64,000 bases of DNA from Streptomyces sp. CGMCC 4.7035 (GTDB lineage: Bacteria; Actinomycetota; Actinomycetes; Streptomycetales; Streptomycetaceae), in contig NZ_CP134053.1 in NCBI RefSeq assembly GCF_031583065.1, forward strand, positions 7,481,001 to 7,545,000, written 5' to 3'. Below are positions 32,861-41,360 of this stretch, piece by piece; position 1 is the first letter of the stretch, and each line of letters starts with the position of its first letter. A model generated the notes under the pieces. That model made no database searches, was not told the origin of the DNA, and worked only from the letters and a program-made list of their open reading frames with translations. A program made the translations under genes and the position numbers.

Positions 32861-35446
32861 TCAGTCCAAAACCGGCAGCAACTCCGGCAGATGACCGTCC
32901 GAAGCAGCCGCCGCCCGCTGCCGTTCCTCGGAGACCTCGCCGTACAACGTCGTGCGCGGCTTCGCCGGGCGCCCCGCCGCCTCCGCCACCGCGATCAGGT
33001 CCTTGACGGACTTGTACGAGCCGTACGACGAGCCCGCCATCCGCGAGATCGTCTCCTCCATCAGCGTGCCGCCCAGGTCGTTGGCGCCGGAGCGGAGCAT
33101 CTCCGCCGCGCCCTCCGTACCCAGTTTCACCCAGCTGGTCTGGATGTTGGGGATGTGGGGGTGCAGGAGGAGGCGTGCCATCGCCGTCACCGCGCGGTTG
33201 TCCCGCATGGTGGGGCCGGGGCGGGAGATGCCCGCCAGGTACACGGGCGCGTTGGTGTGGATGAAGGGGAGCGTGACGAACTCGGTGAAGCCGCCGGTCT
33301 GTTGCTGGATGCGGGACAGGGTGCGCAGGTGGCCGAGCCAGTGGCGGGGCTGGTCGACGTGGCCGTACATCATCGTCGACGACGAGCGGATGCCCACCTC
33401 GTGTGCGGTCGTGACCACCTCGATCCACGTCGCGGTCGGCAGCTTGCCCTTCGTCAGGACCCAGCGGACCTCGTCGTCCAGGATCTCGGCCGCCGTGCCG
33501 GGGATCGTGTCCAGGCCCGCCTCCTTCGCCGCCGTCAGCCACTCACGGATCGACAGGCCGGTGCGCGTCGCGCCGTTCACCACCTCCATCGGGGAGAACG
33601 CGTGGACGTGCATGCCGGGGGTCCGGGACTTCACCGCCTTCGCGATGTCGAAGTAGGCCGTGCCGGGCAGGTCGGGGTGGATCCCGCCCTGCATGCACAC
33701 CTCCACCGCGCCCACGTCCCACGCCTGCTGCGCGCGGTCCGCGACCTGCTCCAGTGAGAGCGTGTACGCGTCGGCGTCCGTGCGGCGCTGGGCGAACGCG
33801 CAGAAACGGCAGCCCGTGTAGCAGACGTTCGTGAAGTTGATGTTCCGGGTGACGATGTACGTGACGTCGTCACCGACCACCGACCTGCGGACGTCGTCCG
33901 CCACCCGGCACAGCGCGTCCAGCGCCGGGCCGTCGGCGTGGAGGAGGGCCAGTGCCTCCTCGTCGGTCAGGCGCGTCGGGTCGTCGGCCGCCGTCGCGAG
34001 CGCCGCCCGTACGTCCGTGTCGATGCGCTCCGGCGCCATCCCGGGCGCCGCCGCCTCCCGCAGCGCGCCCCAGTCGCCGTACACCTCGTCGAAGTCGTCC
34101 CGCCGGTCGCCCGTGCGTCCCTCGGTGTCGATCGTGCGGTTCAGGTCCGTACGGCCGGATGAGACGAACACCTCCTCCGGTTCCTGCCACGGGTGCCCCT
34201 CGACCACCACGTCCTCCCGCGCCAGCCCCGTCTCCGGGTCCGCCAGCGCCCGTACGTGCGGCAGCAGTCGCGGGTCCAGCCACGGCTCGCCCCTCTGCAC
34301 GAACTCCGGGTACACACACAGCCGTTCGCGCAGCTCGAAGCCCGCAGCGCGGGAATGCTCGGCCAGCCGTTCGATCCCCGGCCAGGGCCGCTCGGGGTTC
34401 ACATGGTCGATGGTCAGCGGTGAGACCCCGCCCCAGTCGTCGATGCCCGCCCCGATCAGCCGCTCGTACTCGTCGTCGACCAGGTTCGGCGGCGCCTGGA
34501 GGCAGGCGCTCGGACCCATGATGTGCCGGGCCACCGCCACCGTCGCGACCAGCTCCTCCAGCTCCGCGTCCGGCATGCCCCGCATCGCCGTGTCCGGCTT
34601 GGCGCGGAAGTTCTGGATGATCAGCTCCTGGATGCCGTGGTAGGCGCGCGAGACCTTCCGCAGCGCGAACAACGACTCCGCACGCTCCTCGAACGTCTCC
34701 CCGATACCGATCAGCAGCCCGCTGGTGAACGGGACCGAGGAACGGCCCGCGTCCTCCAGGACCCGCAGGCGGACCGCCGGTTCCTTGTCCGGGGAGCCGT
34801 AGTGCGGGCCGCCCGGCTCGGACCACAGCCGCGTCGCCGTCGTCTCCAGCATCATCCCCATCGACGGGGCGACCGGCTTGAGGCGCTGGAAGTCCGTCCA
34901 CGACATCACCCCGGGGTTGAGGTGGGGCAGCAGACCCGTCTCCTCAAGGATGCGGATGGAGATGGCGCGGACGTAGGCGATCGTGTCGTCGTAGCCGTGC
35001 GCGTCCAGCCACTCACGCGCCTCGGGCCAGCGGTCCTCCGGCTTGTCGCCCAGGGTGATCAGGGCTTCCTTGCAGCCGAGCGCCGCGCCCTTGCGCGCGA
35101 CGTCCAGGACCTCGTCCGGGGACATGAACATCCCGTGCCCGGCCCGGCGCAGCTTGCCCGGCACCGTCACGAACGTGCAGTAGTGGCACTTGTCCCGGCA
35201 CAGCCGGGTGAGCGGGATGAAGACGCTCTTGGAGTACGTGATGACACCGGGGCGGCCCGCCGCGCGCAGACCGGCGTCGCGCACCCGGGCGGCGGACGCG
35301 GTCAGGTCGTCGAGGTCCGCGCCACGGGCCTGGAGCAGCACCGCCGCCTCGGTGACGTCGAGCGCTACGCCGTCACGGGCACGTTTGAGAGCGCGACGCA
35401 TGGAGTTCTCGGTGGGGCCGGTTCCGGAGGTCGCGGAAGTCGTCAT
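32861..35446 (-). CDS. fbiC: 7,8-didemethyl-8-hydroxy-5-deazariboflavin synthase (FO synthase)
   Basis: An 861-residue bifunctional CofG-CofH enzyme, the full actinobacterial fusion. It makes FO, the deazaflavin core of coenzyme F420, from tyrosine and 5-amino-6-ribitylaminouracil. Two radical-SAM domains are present: CofG-like with the 4Fe-4S cysteines C83-x3-C87-x2-C90 ([11 protein letters not shown]), and CofH-like with C542-x3-C546-x2-C549 ([11 protein letters not shown]). The ATG at 35446 has a GGAGG directly adjacent, too close to be a normal ribosome site, and a -10-like TATGCT 6 bases upstream with a TTTGAC element 16 bases before it. A leaderless transcript is therefore likely. F420 made here would serve the DDN-type and LLM proteins in the window. 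Confidence 0.96.
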   Translation of the reverse strand: MTTSATSGTGPTENSMRRALKRARDGVALDVTEAAVLLQARGADLDDLTASAARVRDAGLRAAGRPGVITYSKSVFIPLTRLCRDKCHYCTFVTVPGKLRRAGHGMFMSPDEVLDVARKGAALGCKEALITLGDKPEDRWPEAREWLDAHGYDDTIAYVRAISIRILEETGLLPHLNPGVMSWTDFQRLKPVAPSMGMMLETTATRLWSEPGGPHYGSPDKEPAVRLRVLEDAGRSSVPFTSGLLIGIGETFEERAESLFALRKVSRAYHGIQELIIQNFRAKPDTAMRGMPDAELEELVATVAVARHIMGPSACLQAPPNLVDDEYERLIGAGIDDWGGVSPLTIDHVNPERPWPGIERLAEHSRAAGFELRERLCVYPEFVQRGEPWLDPRLLPHVRALADPETGLAREDVVVEGHPWQEPEEVFVSSGRTDLNRTIDTEGRTGDRRDDFDEVYGDWGALREAAAPGMAPERIDTDVRAALATAADDPTRLTDEEALALLHADGPALDALCRVADDVRRSVVGDDVTYIVTRNINFTNVCYTGCRFCAFAQRRTDADAYTLSLEQVADRAQQAWDVGAVEVCMQGGIHPDLPGTAYFDIAKAVKSRTPGMHVHAFSPMEVVNGATRTGLSIREWLTAAKEAGLDTIPGTAAEILDDEVRWVLTKGKLPTATWIEVVTTAHEVGIRSSSTMMYGHVDQPRHWLGHLRTLSRIQQQTGGFTEFVTLPFIHTNAPVYLAGISRPGPTMRDNRAVTAMARLLLHPHIPNIQTSWVKLGTEGAAEMLRSGANDLGGTLMEETISRMAGSSYGSYKSVKDLIAVAEAAGRPAKPRTTLYGEVSEERQRAAAASDGHLPELLPVLD

Positions 35447-35685
35447 CCTCCGAGCATACGTTCGCGGTGATCAGGTCAAACAGGGCGTACGTGTGTCGGT
35501 GCGGCAGGATCCGCGTTACAGGGTGTCACTGTGGCGCGGGCACACGGCCGCCATGGACACCCGGTGTTACGCCGGCACCCGGCCGCCGATCGGCTTCCCG
35601 TGCACCGGAGTTCACGGGGTGACGCCACAGTGGTGCGCGACCGCCCTGCACCATCCCTGTCATCCGACGCGTTGGGAGCGGCAGC
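35447..35685. other. Intergenic between divergent fbiC and PHP gene
   Basis: Holds the fbiC promoter. CACTGTGGCG near 35526 and CGCCACAGTG near 35624 form a widely spaced inverted repeat; significance unclear. Confidence 0.4.
35453..35480 (-). promoter_or_regulatory. Predicted leaderless promoter of fbiC
   Basis: On the minus strand TTTGAC and TATGCT are 16 bases apart; TATGCT ends 6 bases before the ATG at 35446. Confidence 0.55.
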
Positions 35686-37206
35686 ATGTGTGAGGACGAC
35701 CACGGCATCGGCAGACGCGCTTTGTTCGTGACGGGTGCGGCCACCGCGCTTACGTTGGGAACCGTGAGCTTCTCCCACGGTCCCGCCGCCGAAGCGGCCG
35801 ACAGCCAGGAGACGAGGACGGTGCGCGGCACTCTGCCCACCGGCTCCCCCGACTTCGTCTACCTCCCCGTCGACGTCCCCGAGGGCGTCCGGGAGATCAG
35901 GGTCGCCTACACCTACGACAAGCCGTCCGTCCCGGCCGGCACCCCGGGCAACGCCCTCGACATCGGCATCTTCGACGAGCGCGGCACCGAGCTGGGCGGC
36001 GAGGGCTTCAGGGGCTGGTCCGGCGGGGCCCGCACGGAGTTCTTCCTCCGCGCGGACGACGCGACTCCGGGCTACCTCCCGGGCCCGGTCGGCCCCGGCA
36101 CCTGGCACATCGCGCTGGGCCCGTACACGGTGGCGCCGCAGGGTCTGACGTACGAGGTCACGGTCACGCTCACGTACGGCGAACCGGGCCGGACCCCGAC
36201 GCCCGTGTACCCGCCGTCCCGGGCGAGGGGCCGGGGCCGCGCCTGGTACCGCGGTGACTGCCACCTGCACTCCTGGTACTCGGACGGCCGCCGCACGCCC
36301 GCCGAGATCGCGGCGCTGGCGCGGGCCGCCGGCCTCGACTTCATCAACACCTCGGAGCACAACACCCACTCCTCGCACGCCCACTGGGCCGACCTGGCGG
36401 GCGACGACCTGCTGATCATGACGGGCGAGGAGGTGACCACGCGCAACGGGCACGTGGTGGCGCTGGGCGTCGACCCGGGCACCTTCATCGACTGGCGCTA
36501 CCGGGCGCGCGACAACCGCTGGGCACGGTTCGCCCGGGAGATCCGCCGCGCGGGCGGCCTGGTCGTCCCCGCCCATCCGCACGCCACCTGCGTCGGCTGC
36601 GGCTGGAAGTTCGGCTTCGCCGAGGCGGACGCGGTCGAGGTGTGGAACGGCCCCTTCACGCCCGACGACGAGGTGACGCTCGCGGAGTGGGACAACACGC
36701 TGGTCGCGGCGGTCCGGGAAGGGCACGGGCGGTGGCTCCCGGCGATGGGCAACAGCGACGCGCACCGCGACCCCGACGCGATCGGCAGCCCGCAGACGGT
36801 GGTCCTCGCCGACGACCTCACCCGCGAGGCGATCCAGGAGGGCATCCGCGCGGGCCGCTCGTACGTCGCCGAGTCGAAGAACATCTCGCTGGCCTTCACG
36901 GCGTCGGGTGGCCGCGGCGAGCACGCCGGGATCGGGGAGCGGTTGGAGGTCTCCCCCGACACCCCGGTGACGATCCGCCTGGAGGTGTCGGGCGCGCCCC
37001 GTTGCACGGTTCGGTTCGTGACGGACCAAGGGGTGCTGCTGGCCGGCGATCCGTTGCCGGTGTCCGGTTCGGGTGTGGTCGAGTGGCGTACGACCCCGGC
37101 GTACGCGGCGTACGTACGGGCGGAGTTGCGCCACGAGACGGCGGCGGGGCCGTTGCCCGGGGCGCTGGCGGCGTTCACCAATCCGGTCTTTCTGGGACGT
37201 CGGTAA
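35686..37206 (+). CDS. CehA/McbA-type PHP metallohydrolase, Tat-exported
   Basis: A 506-residue exported hydrolase. A twin-arginine-like signal (GRRALFVTGAATALTLGT) is followed by a beta-sandwich domain (residues 40-175) and a PHP domain. The PHP metal ligands are visible: DCHLHSWYSDG near residue 190, NTSEHNTHSSHAHW, VVPAHPHATC and MGNSDAHRDPD. CehA/McbA-like enzymes hydrolyse esters, carbamates or phosphoesters using three metals; the natural substrate is unknown. A C-terminal beta domain follows (VTIRLEVSGAPRCTVRFVTD). ATG at 35686 with GGGAGCGGCAGC upstream. Confidence 0.88.
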   Translation: MCEDDHGIGRRALFVTGAATALTLGTVSFSHGPAAEAADSQETRTVRGTLPTGSPDFVYLPVDVPEGVREIRVAYTYDKPSVPAGTPGNALDIGIFDERGTELGGEGFRGWSGGARTEFFLRADDATPGYLPGPVGPGTWHIALGPYTVAPQGLTYEVTVTLTYGEPGRTPTPVYPPSRARGRGRAWYRGDCHLHSWYSDGRRTPAEIAALARAAGLDFINTSEHNTHSSHAHWADLAGDDLLIMTGEEVTTRNGHVVALGVDPGTFIDWRYRARDNRWARFAREIRRAGGLVVPAHPHATCVGCGWKFGFAEADAVEVWNGPFTPDDEVTLAEWDNTLVAAVREGHGRWLPAMGNSDAHRDPDAIGSPQTVVLADDLTREAIQEGIRAGRSYVAESKNISLAFTASGGRGEHAGIGERLEVSPDTPVTIRLEVSGAPRCTVRFVTDQGVLLAGDPLPVSGSGVVEWRTTPAYAAYVRAELRHETAAGPLPGALAAFTNPVFLGRR

Positions 37207-37295
37207 GGCCTTCCCGCGAGCGCAACCGCGTCACCTTTTTTCTCATCCTGTTCACCGGCATCACATCGCAACTGACCGCAGAACAGGACGTCTTC

Positions 37296-38768
37296 GTGAT
37301 CCTCAAGCCCACCCGCCGCGGTGTCGCCGTGGCCGCCGCGCTCGGGGCGCTCGCCCTGGCCGTGCCCGAGTCCGCGCATGCCGCTCCGCAGGCGGCCTCG
37401 GCCCTGAAGTGGGGTGCGTGCCCGGCGAGTTCGGATGCCCCGCACGGCACGTACTGTTCCACCCTCAAGGTGCCGTTGGACTACACGAAGCCGAACGGCC
37501 GCAAGATCACGCTGACGCTGTCGATCGCGGGCCTCGCGAACGCCGAGCGCACCCTGGTGGTGAACCCGGGCGGTCCCGGTGAATCAGGCATCGCCCTGGC
37601 CAAGATGGTGTGGGGCTCGCTCCCGCAGAACGTCTCCGAGAAGTACAACGTCGTCAGCTTCGATCCGCGAGGGGTCGGCGCGAGCACGCCGGTCTCCTGC
37701 GGGGACACCGCGAAACTGATCAAGCATCCCGCCTCGTCGTACGCCCCGGCGAACCCGCTTCAGGAGAAGAAGCGCCGCGTCGTCGCCCGCAGGGTCGCCG
37801 AGCGGTGCCAGGTCAAGTCCGGTGCTCTGCTGCCGTACATCACCACCGAGAACGCGGCCCGCGACATGGACCGCATCCGCGCCGCGCTCGGCCGCACCAA
37901 GCTGGACTACCTCGGTTATTCGTACGGTTCGAGGCTGGGCGCCACCTACGCGACGCTGTTCCCCCAGCGCACCGGCCGCATGATCCTGGACAGCGTGATG
38001 GACCCGACGGCCACCTCGTACGCCGCGCAGTTCCAGCAGAACCCGGCGCTCCAGAAGCGTGCGCAGCAGTTCTTCACCTGGATCGCCAAGTACGACAGCA
38101 CCTACCACATGGGCACCACCGAGACCGAGGTCTCGGCCGCGTGGCAGGCGACCCGCAAGAAGCTGGCCGCGCACCCCGCCGGGGGCCGGGCCGGCAGCAC
38201 GGAGCTGGACGACCTGCTCGCTTCCGCCATGTACACCAACATGGAGTGGCCATCGCTCGCCGAGATGGTCGCCGACTACCGGCGCGGCGACGCGAGCGCT
38301 CTGCTCAACGCCACGGACCAACTGGCGTTCGGCGGCGTGAACCCGTCCCAGCTCGCGTACAACTGCGTGGACGACGCCTGGCCCCGGGACTGGAACACCT
38401 GGCACAAGGACACGGTCGCGTCGGCGGCCGAGGCACCGTTGTTCGCCTGGATGAACACCTGGTACAGCGCTCCGTGCGCCTACTGGAAGACGGCGCCCGT
38501 CAAGCCGGTGAAGATCGGCTCGACGAAGGTACCGCCGGTGCTGCTGCTCCAAGCCGCGGACGACCCGGCGACGCCGCTGGCCGGTGCGCGGCGGATGCGC
38601 GAGGCCCTGACCGGCTCACGGCTCGTCGTCGCGGACAGCGGCAACCACGGTCAGTACCTGTTCGACACCAACGACTGCATGGACGCCCACGGCAACCGCT
38701 ACCTGCTCACCGGGAAGCTGCCGGCCGAGGACACGACCTGCAAGGGCGTCGCCGCGCCTACGCCTTGA
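37296..38768 (+). CDS. Secreted alpha/beta hydrolase (tripeptidyl aminopeptidase-like)
   Basis: A 490-residue exported serine hydrolase of the Streptomyces TAP/SlpD-SlpE type (S33 peptidase). A Sec-type signal (GVAVAAALGALALAVPESAHA) ends near residue 30. The nucleophile is in LGYSYGSRLGATYA, the oxyanion region in VVNPGGPGESG, the acid in LLQAADDPATPLAG and the His in VADSGNHGQYLFDTNDC. The C-terminal TAP-type extension is present. Such enzymes trim tripeptides from proteins outside the cell. The GTG at 37296 is the first start giving a clean signal peptide; the ribosome site (AGGAC) is modest. Confidence 0.9.
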   Translation: MILKPTRRGVAVAAALGALALAVPESAHAAPQAASALKWGACPASSDAPHGTYCSTLKVPLDYTKPNGRKITLTLSIAGLANAERTLVVNPGGPGESGIALAKMVWGSLPQNVSEKYNVVSFDPRGVGASTPVSCGDTAKLIKHPASSYAPANPLQEKKRRVVARRVAERCQVKSGALLPYITTENAARDMDRIRAALGRTKLDYLGYSYGSRLGATYATLFPQRTGRMILDSVMDPTATSYAAQFQQNPALQKRAQQFFTWIAKYDSTYHMGTTETEVSAAWQATRKKLAAHPAGGRAGSTELDDLLASAMYTNMEWPSLAEMVADYRRGDASALLNATDQLAFGGVNPSQLAYNCVDDAWPRDWNTWHKDTVASAAEAPLFAWMNTWYSAPCAYWKTAPVKPVKIGSTKVPPVLLLQAADDPATPLAGARRMREALTGSRLVVADSGNHGQYLFDTNDCMDAHGNRYLLTGKLPAEDTTCKGVAAPTP

Positions 38769-38787
38769 GATCACAGGCACCCACGTC

Positions 38788-38818
38788 GTCCGAGGCGGTC
38801 GCTCTGGCCGCCTCGGAC
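38788..38818. terminator. Perfect 11-bp hairpin after the hydrolase gene
   Basis: GTCCGAGGCGG (38788-38798) and CCGCCTCGGAC (38808-38818), 9-base loop, 19 bases past the stop codon. Confidence 0.75.
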
Positions 38819-38933
38819 GCCACCGCCGGTTGCTCCGTCTTCCGCACGCGAGCCCCGGACATCCGACGCCGGTGGAACATAGCGTGGACGCAGCACTTCC
38901 AGGTCACGCCTACGCCAAGGGAGCCCGCCGACG

Positions 38934-39329
38934 ATGTCCCGCCCCTCCGACCTCAGATTCCGTGCCACGACCGCCTTCCAGCGCTACCTGGCCAACCCGA
39001 TCACCCGCCGCCTCCCGCTCCAGACGGTCCTGGAGACCACGGGCCGCGTCTCCGGCCTGCCCCGGCAGACCCCGGTGGGCGGCAGTCGGGTCGGGGACTC
39101 CTTCTGGCTGGTGTCGGAGTTCGGGGAGAAGTCCCAGTACGTCCGGAACATCAAGGCGAACCCGGCGGTCCGGGTCCGCATCCGGGGGCGCTGGCACACC
39201 GGCACCGCCCATCTGATGCCCGACGACGACCCGGTCGCCCGCCTGCGCCACCTTCCCCGGGGGAACAGCGCGGCGGTACGGGCCCTGGGGACCCGTCTGC
39301 TGACCGTGCGGGTGGATCTGGACGCGTAA
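38934..39329 (+). CDS. DDN-like F420-dependent nitroreductase family protein
   Basis: A 131-residue split-beta-barrel protein of the deazaflavin-dependent nitroreductase (DDN) family. Motifs: TVLETTGRVSGLPRQTPVGG and WLVSEFGEKSQYVRNIKANP, then VRVRIRGRWHTGTAHLMPDDD. Members bind F420H2 and reduce quinones or other electron-poor compounds at the membrane. fbiC nearby makes the cofactor precursor. It is a single-gene unit ahead of the RHH/MazF-type pair. A second family member is at 62634. Confidence 0.88.
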   Translation: MSRPSDLRFRATTAFQRYLANPITRRLPLQTVLETTGRVSGLPRQTPVGGSRVGDSFWLVSEFGEKSQYVRNIKANPAVRVRIRGRWHTGTAHLMPDDDPVARLRHLPRGNSAAVRALGTRLLTVRVDLDA

Positions 39330-39352
39330 GGACCACCGACCATGACAGGCGG

Positions 39353-39358
39353 TATGAT
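39353..39358 (+). promoter_or_regulatory. -10-like TATGAT of leaderless antitoxin gene
   Basis: TATGAT ends 6 bases before the ATG at 39365; no ribosome site is present. Confidence 0.5.
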
Positions 39359-39364
39359 GACTGC

Positions 39365-39595
39365 ATGACGGTGAACATGACGATGAGCCTGCCCGATGAC
39401 GTGGCCTCCTTCGTGAAGGCCAAGGGGAACGCCTCGGCGTACACGGCCCGGATACTGCGCCGCCAGATGCTCGCCGAGGAGCTGGAGAAGTCCGCGAGGG
39501 TGCGGGCCGAGGCCGGGATAGTGACCACTACCGCGGAGCCTGCCGAGAGCGAGGAGGCCACCTTGGAGCGGTGGGGGCGGGTGGCAGGCCGGTGA
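39365..39595 (+). CDS. RHH-type antitoxin
   Basis: A 76-residue protein: MTVNMTMSLPDDVASFVKAK and ASAYTARILRRQML form a ribbon-helix-helix domain; the remaining acidic helix (AEELEKSARVRAEAGI) is the toxin-binding part. Its stop codon overlaps the GTG of the next gene (GTGA). Probably a leaderless transcript. Confidence 0.82.
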   Translation: MTVNMTMSLPDDVASFVKAKGNASAYTARILRRQMLAEELEKSARVRAEAGIVTTTAEPAESEEATLERWGRVAGR

Positions 39596-39891
39596 AGCGA
39601 GGGCACGTCTACGAACTGTCCTTTGCCGGAGGCCCCGCGCACGTTCTGGTGATCTCGTCCGACGTTCTGAACGCGCAGAACAAATGCGCCACCTGCGTAC
39701 TGATCTACCCGCAGCAGGTACGCGAGGCCACGCTCGTGGACATCCCGGTCAGCGCACCGTCAGCGGGCACCATCGTGCTCGGTGAGTTCCGCACGCTGTC
39801 CGAGCCTCGCCTCACCGAGGATCTCGGGCCGGTGGACGAGCGCGTCATGGAGGCGGTCGAGATCGGGCTCCGTGCCGTCTTCGACCTGTAG
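39592..39891 (+). CDS. MazF/PemK-type toxin
   Basis: A 99-residue protein of the PemK/MazF fold: KRGHVYELSFAGG (the R-G-x-V-Y start), PAHVLVISSDVLNAQNKCAT, CVLIYPQQVREATLVDIPV and the T/S-containing EFRTLSEPRLTEDLG. MazF-type proteins are sequence-specific endoribonucleases. It overlaps the antitoxin gene by 4 bases (GTG start 39592), so translation is coupled. It is the second toxin-antitoxin pair in the window. Confidence 0.85.
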   Translation: MKRGHVYELSFAGGPAHVLVISSDVLNAQNKCATCVLIYPQQVREATLVDIPVSAPSAGTIVLGEFRTLSEPRLTEDLGPVDERVMEAVEIGLRAVFDL

Positions 39892-39908
39892 CCGAGCAAT
39901 CGGTCCCC

Positions 39909-41360
39909 TCACCCCGGCCACACGATCGCCTGCACCTCGCTGTACGCGTGCAGGGCGTACGAGCCCACGTCCCGGCCCACTCCGCTCTTCTTGAAGCCGC
40001 CGAACGGGGCCTCCATGTTGCGGCCCACGGTGTTCACCCCGACGCCGCCCGCCCGTAGTCGGCGGGCGACGCGGAAGGCGCGGGCCACGTCCCCGGACCA
40101 GACGTAGTCGATCAGGCCGTAGTCGGTGTCGTTGGCGAGCGCGATGCCCTCCTCCTCGTCGTCGAAGGGGACGACCACGACCACCGGGCCGAAGATCTCC
40201 TCGCGGACCACCCTCATGTCCGGGGTGCAGTCGGCGAGGAGGGTCGGAGCGACGTAGAAACCGTGGTCGTGCCGAGGGCGTTCGCCACCGGCGACCAGCC
40301 GCGCGCCCTCCTTGCGGCCCAGTTCGACGTACGACTCCACGCGGTCCCGGTGCGCTGCCGAGATCACCGGGCCCACCACCGTGCCCGGCTCGCGCGGGTC
40401 GCCGATCGGCAGGTGGCGTGCGTACGCGGTCAGTTGGGACACCAGGCGGTCGTACACGCCCCGCTGCGCGATCACCCGCGTCGGTGCCGTGCAGATCTGG
40501 CCGCTGTAGAAGGAGAAGGTGGTGCCGATCCCGGCCACCGCCGATCCGATGTCCGCGTCGTCGAAGACCAGCGCCGCGCCCTTCCCGCCCAGCTCCATCA
40601 GCTGCCGTTTCATGGAACGGCCGCACACCTCGGCGATGCGCTGCCCCACCGCCGTGGAGCCGGTGAAACTCACCATGTCGACGTCCGGGCAGTCCACGGC
40701 CGCCTCCCCGACCTCCGGACGCGCACCGCTGACGACGTTCACGACACCCGGCGGGGCGCCGGCCGCCTCCAGGGCCTCCGCCATGCGGTAGACGGACAGC
40801 GGGTCCTGCGGGGCGGGCTTCACCACCACCGTGTTGCCCATGGCCAGCGCGGGGGCGACCTTGCCCGCCGGGTTCGCCCAGGGGTTGTTGTACGAGGTGA
40901 TGCAGGTGACCACGCCGACCGGCTGGCGCACGGCCAGGGCGCCCATGACGCCCGCCCTGCCCATCGGTCCGGCCTCGTTGATCTGCGGCGGGATCGCCCA
41001 TTCCGCGGGTTCCACGCGCGCGTACCGCCGGAAACGGGCCGCGGCCACCCCCACCTGCATCCCCCGCGCCGTCCCCGTCGTCGCGCCGGACTCCGCCCGG
41101 GCCAGTTCCGCGTACGGCACCAGTCGGTCGCGGATGATGTCCGCCGCCCGCGCGAGGACCGCCGCCCGCTCCTCCGGCGCCGTACGCGACCACGGTTCGA
41201 AGGCCTCGCGGGCCGCGGCGGCCGCCGCGTGCACCTGGTCCCGTGAGGCTTCCGGCGCCCGCCCGACGGTCTCCTCGGTCGCCGGGTCCACGACCTCGTA
41301 GTGGCCCCCGTCCGGCTCGACCCACGCGCCGCCGATGAACAACCGCTGCTCGTCGGTCAC
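39909..41360 (-). CDS. Aldehyde dehydrogenase family protein
   Basis: A 483-residue NAD(P)-dependent aldehyde dehydrogenase. The general base Glu is in MELGGKGAALVFDDAD, the nucleophile Cys in FYSGQICTAPTRVIA, and the cofactor loop in VVSGARPEVGEAA with VSFTGSTAVGQ. End motif NTVGRNMEAPFGGFKKSGVGRD, as usual. It oxidises aldehydes to acids or CoA esters. It starts with GTG overlapping the stop of the amidohydrolase gene upstream (GTGA), so translation is coupled. It is the last gene of the six-gene catabolic operon and could oxidise an aldehyde released by the pathway. Confidence 0.93.
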   Translation of the reverse strand: MTDEQRLFIGGAWVEPDGGHYEVVDPATEETVGRAPEASRDQVHAAAAAAREAFEPWSRTAPEERAAVLARAADIIRDRLVPYAELARAESGATTGTARGMQVGVAAARFRRYARVEPAEWAIPPQINEAGPMGRAGVMGALAVRQPVGVVTCITSYNNPWANPAGKVAPALAMGNTVVVKPAPQDPLSVYRMAEALEAAGAPPGVVNVVSGARPEVGEAAVDCPDVDMVSFTGSTAVGQRIAEVCGRSMKRQLMELGGKGAALVFDDADIGSAVAGIGTTFSFYSGQICTAPTRVIAQRGVYDRLVSQLTAYARHLPIGDPREPGTVVGPVISAAHRDRVESYVELGRKEGARLVAGGERPRHDHGFYVAPTLLADCTPDMRVVREEIFGPVVVVVPFDDEEEGIALANDTDYGLIDYVWSGDVARAFRVARRLRAGGVGVNTVGRNMEAPFGGFKKSGVGRDVGSYALHAYSEVQAIVWPG

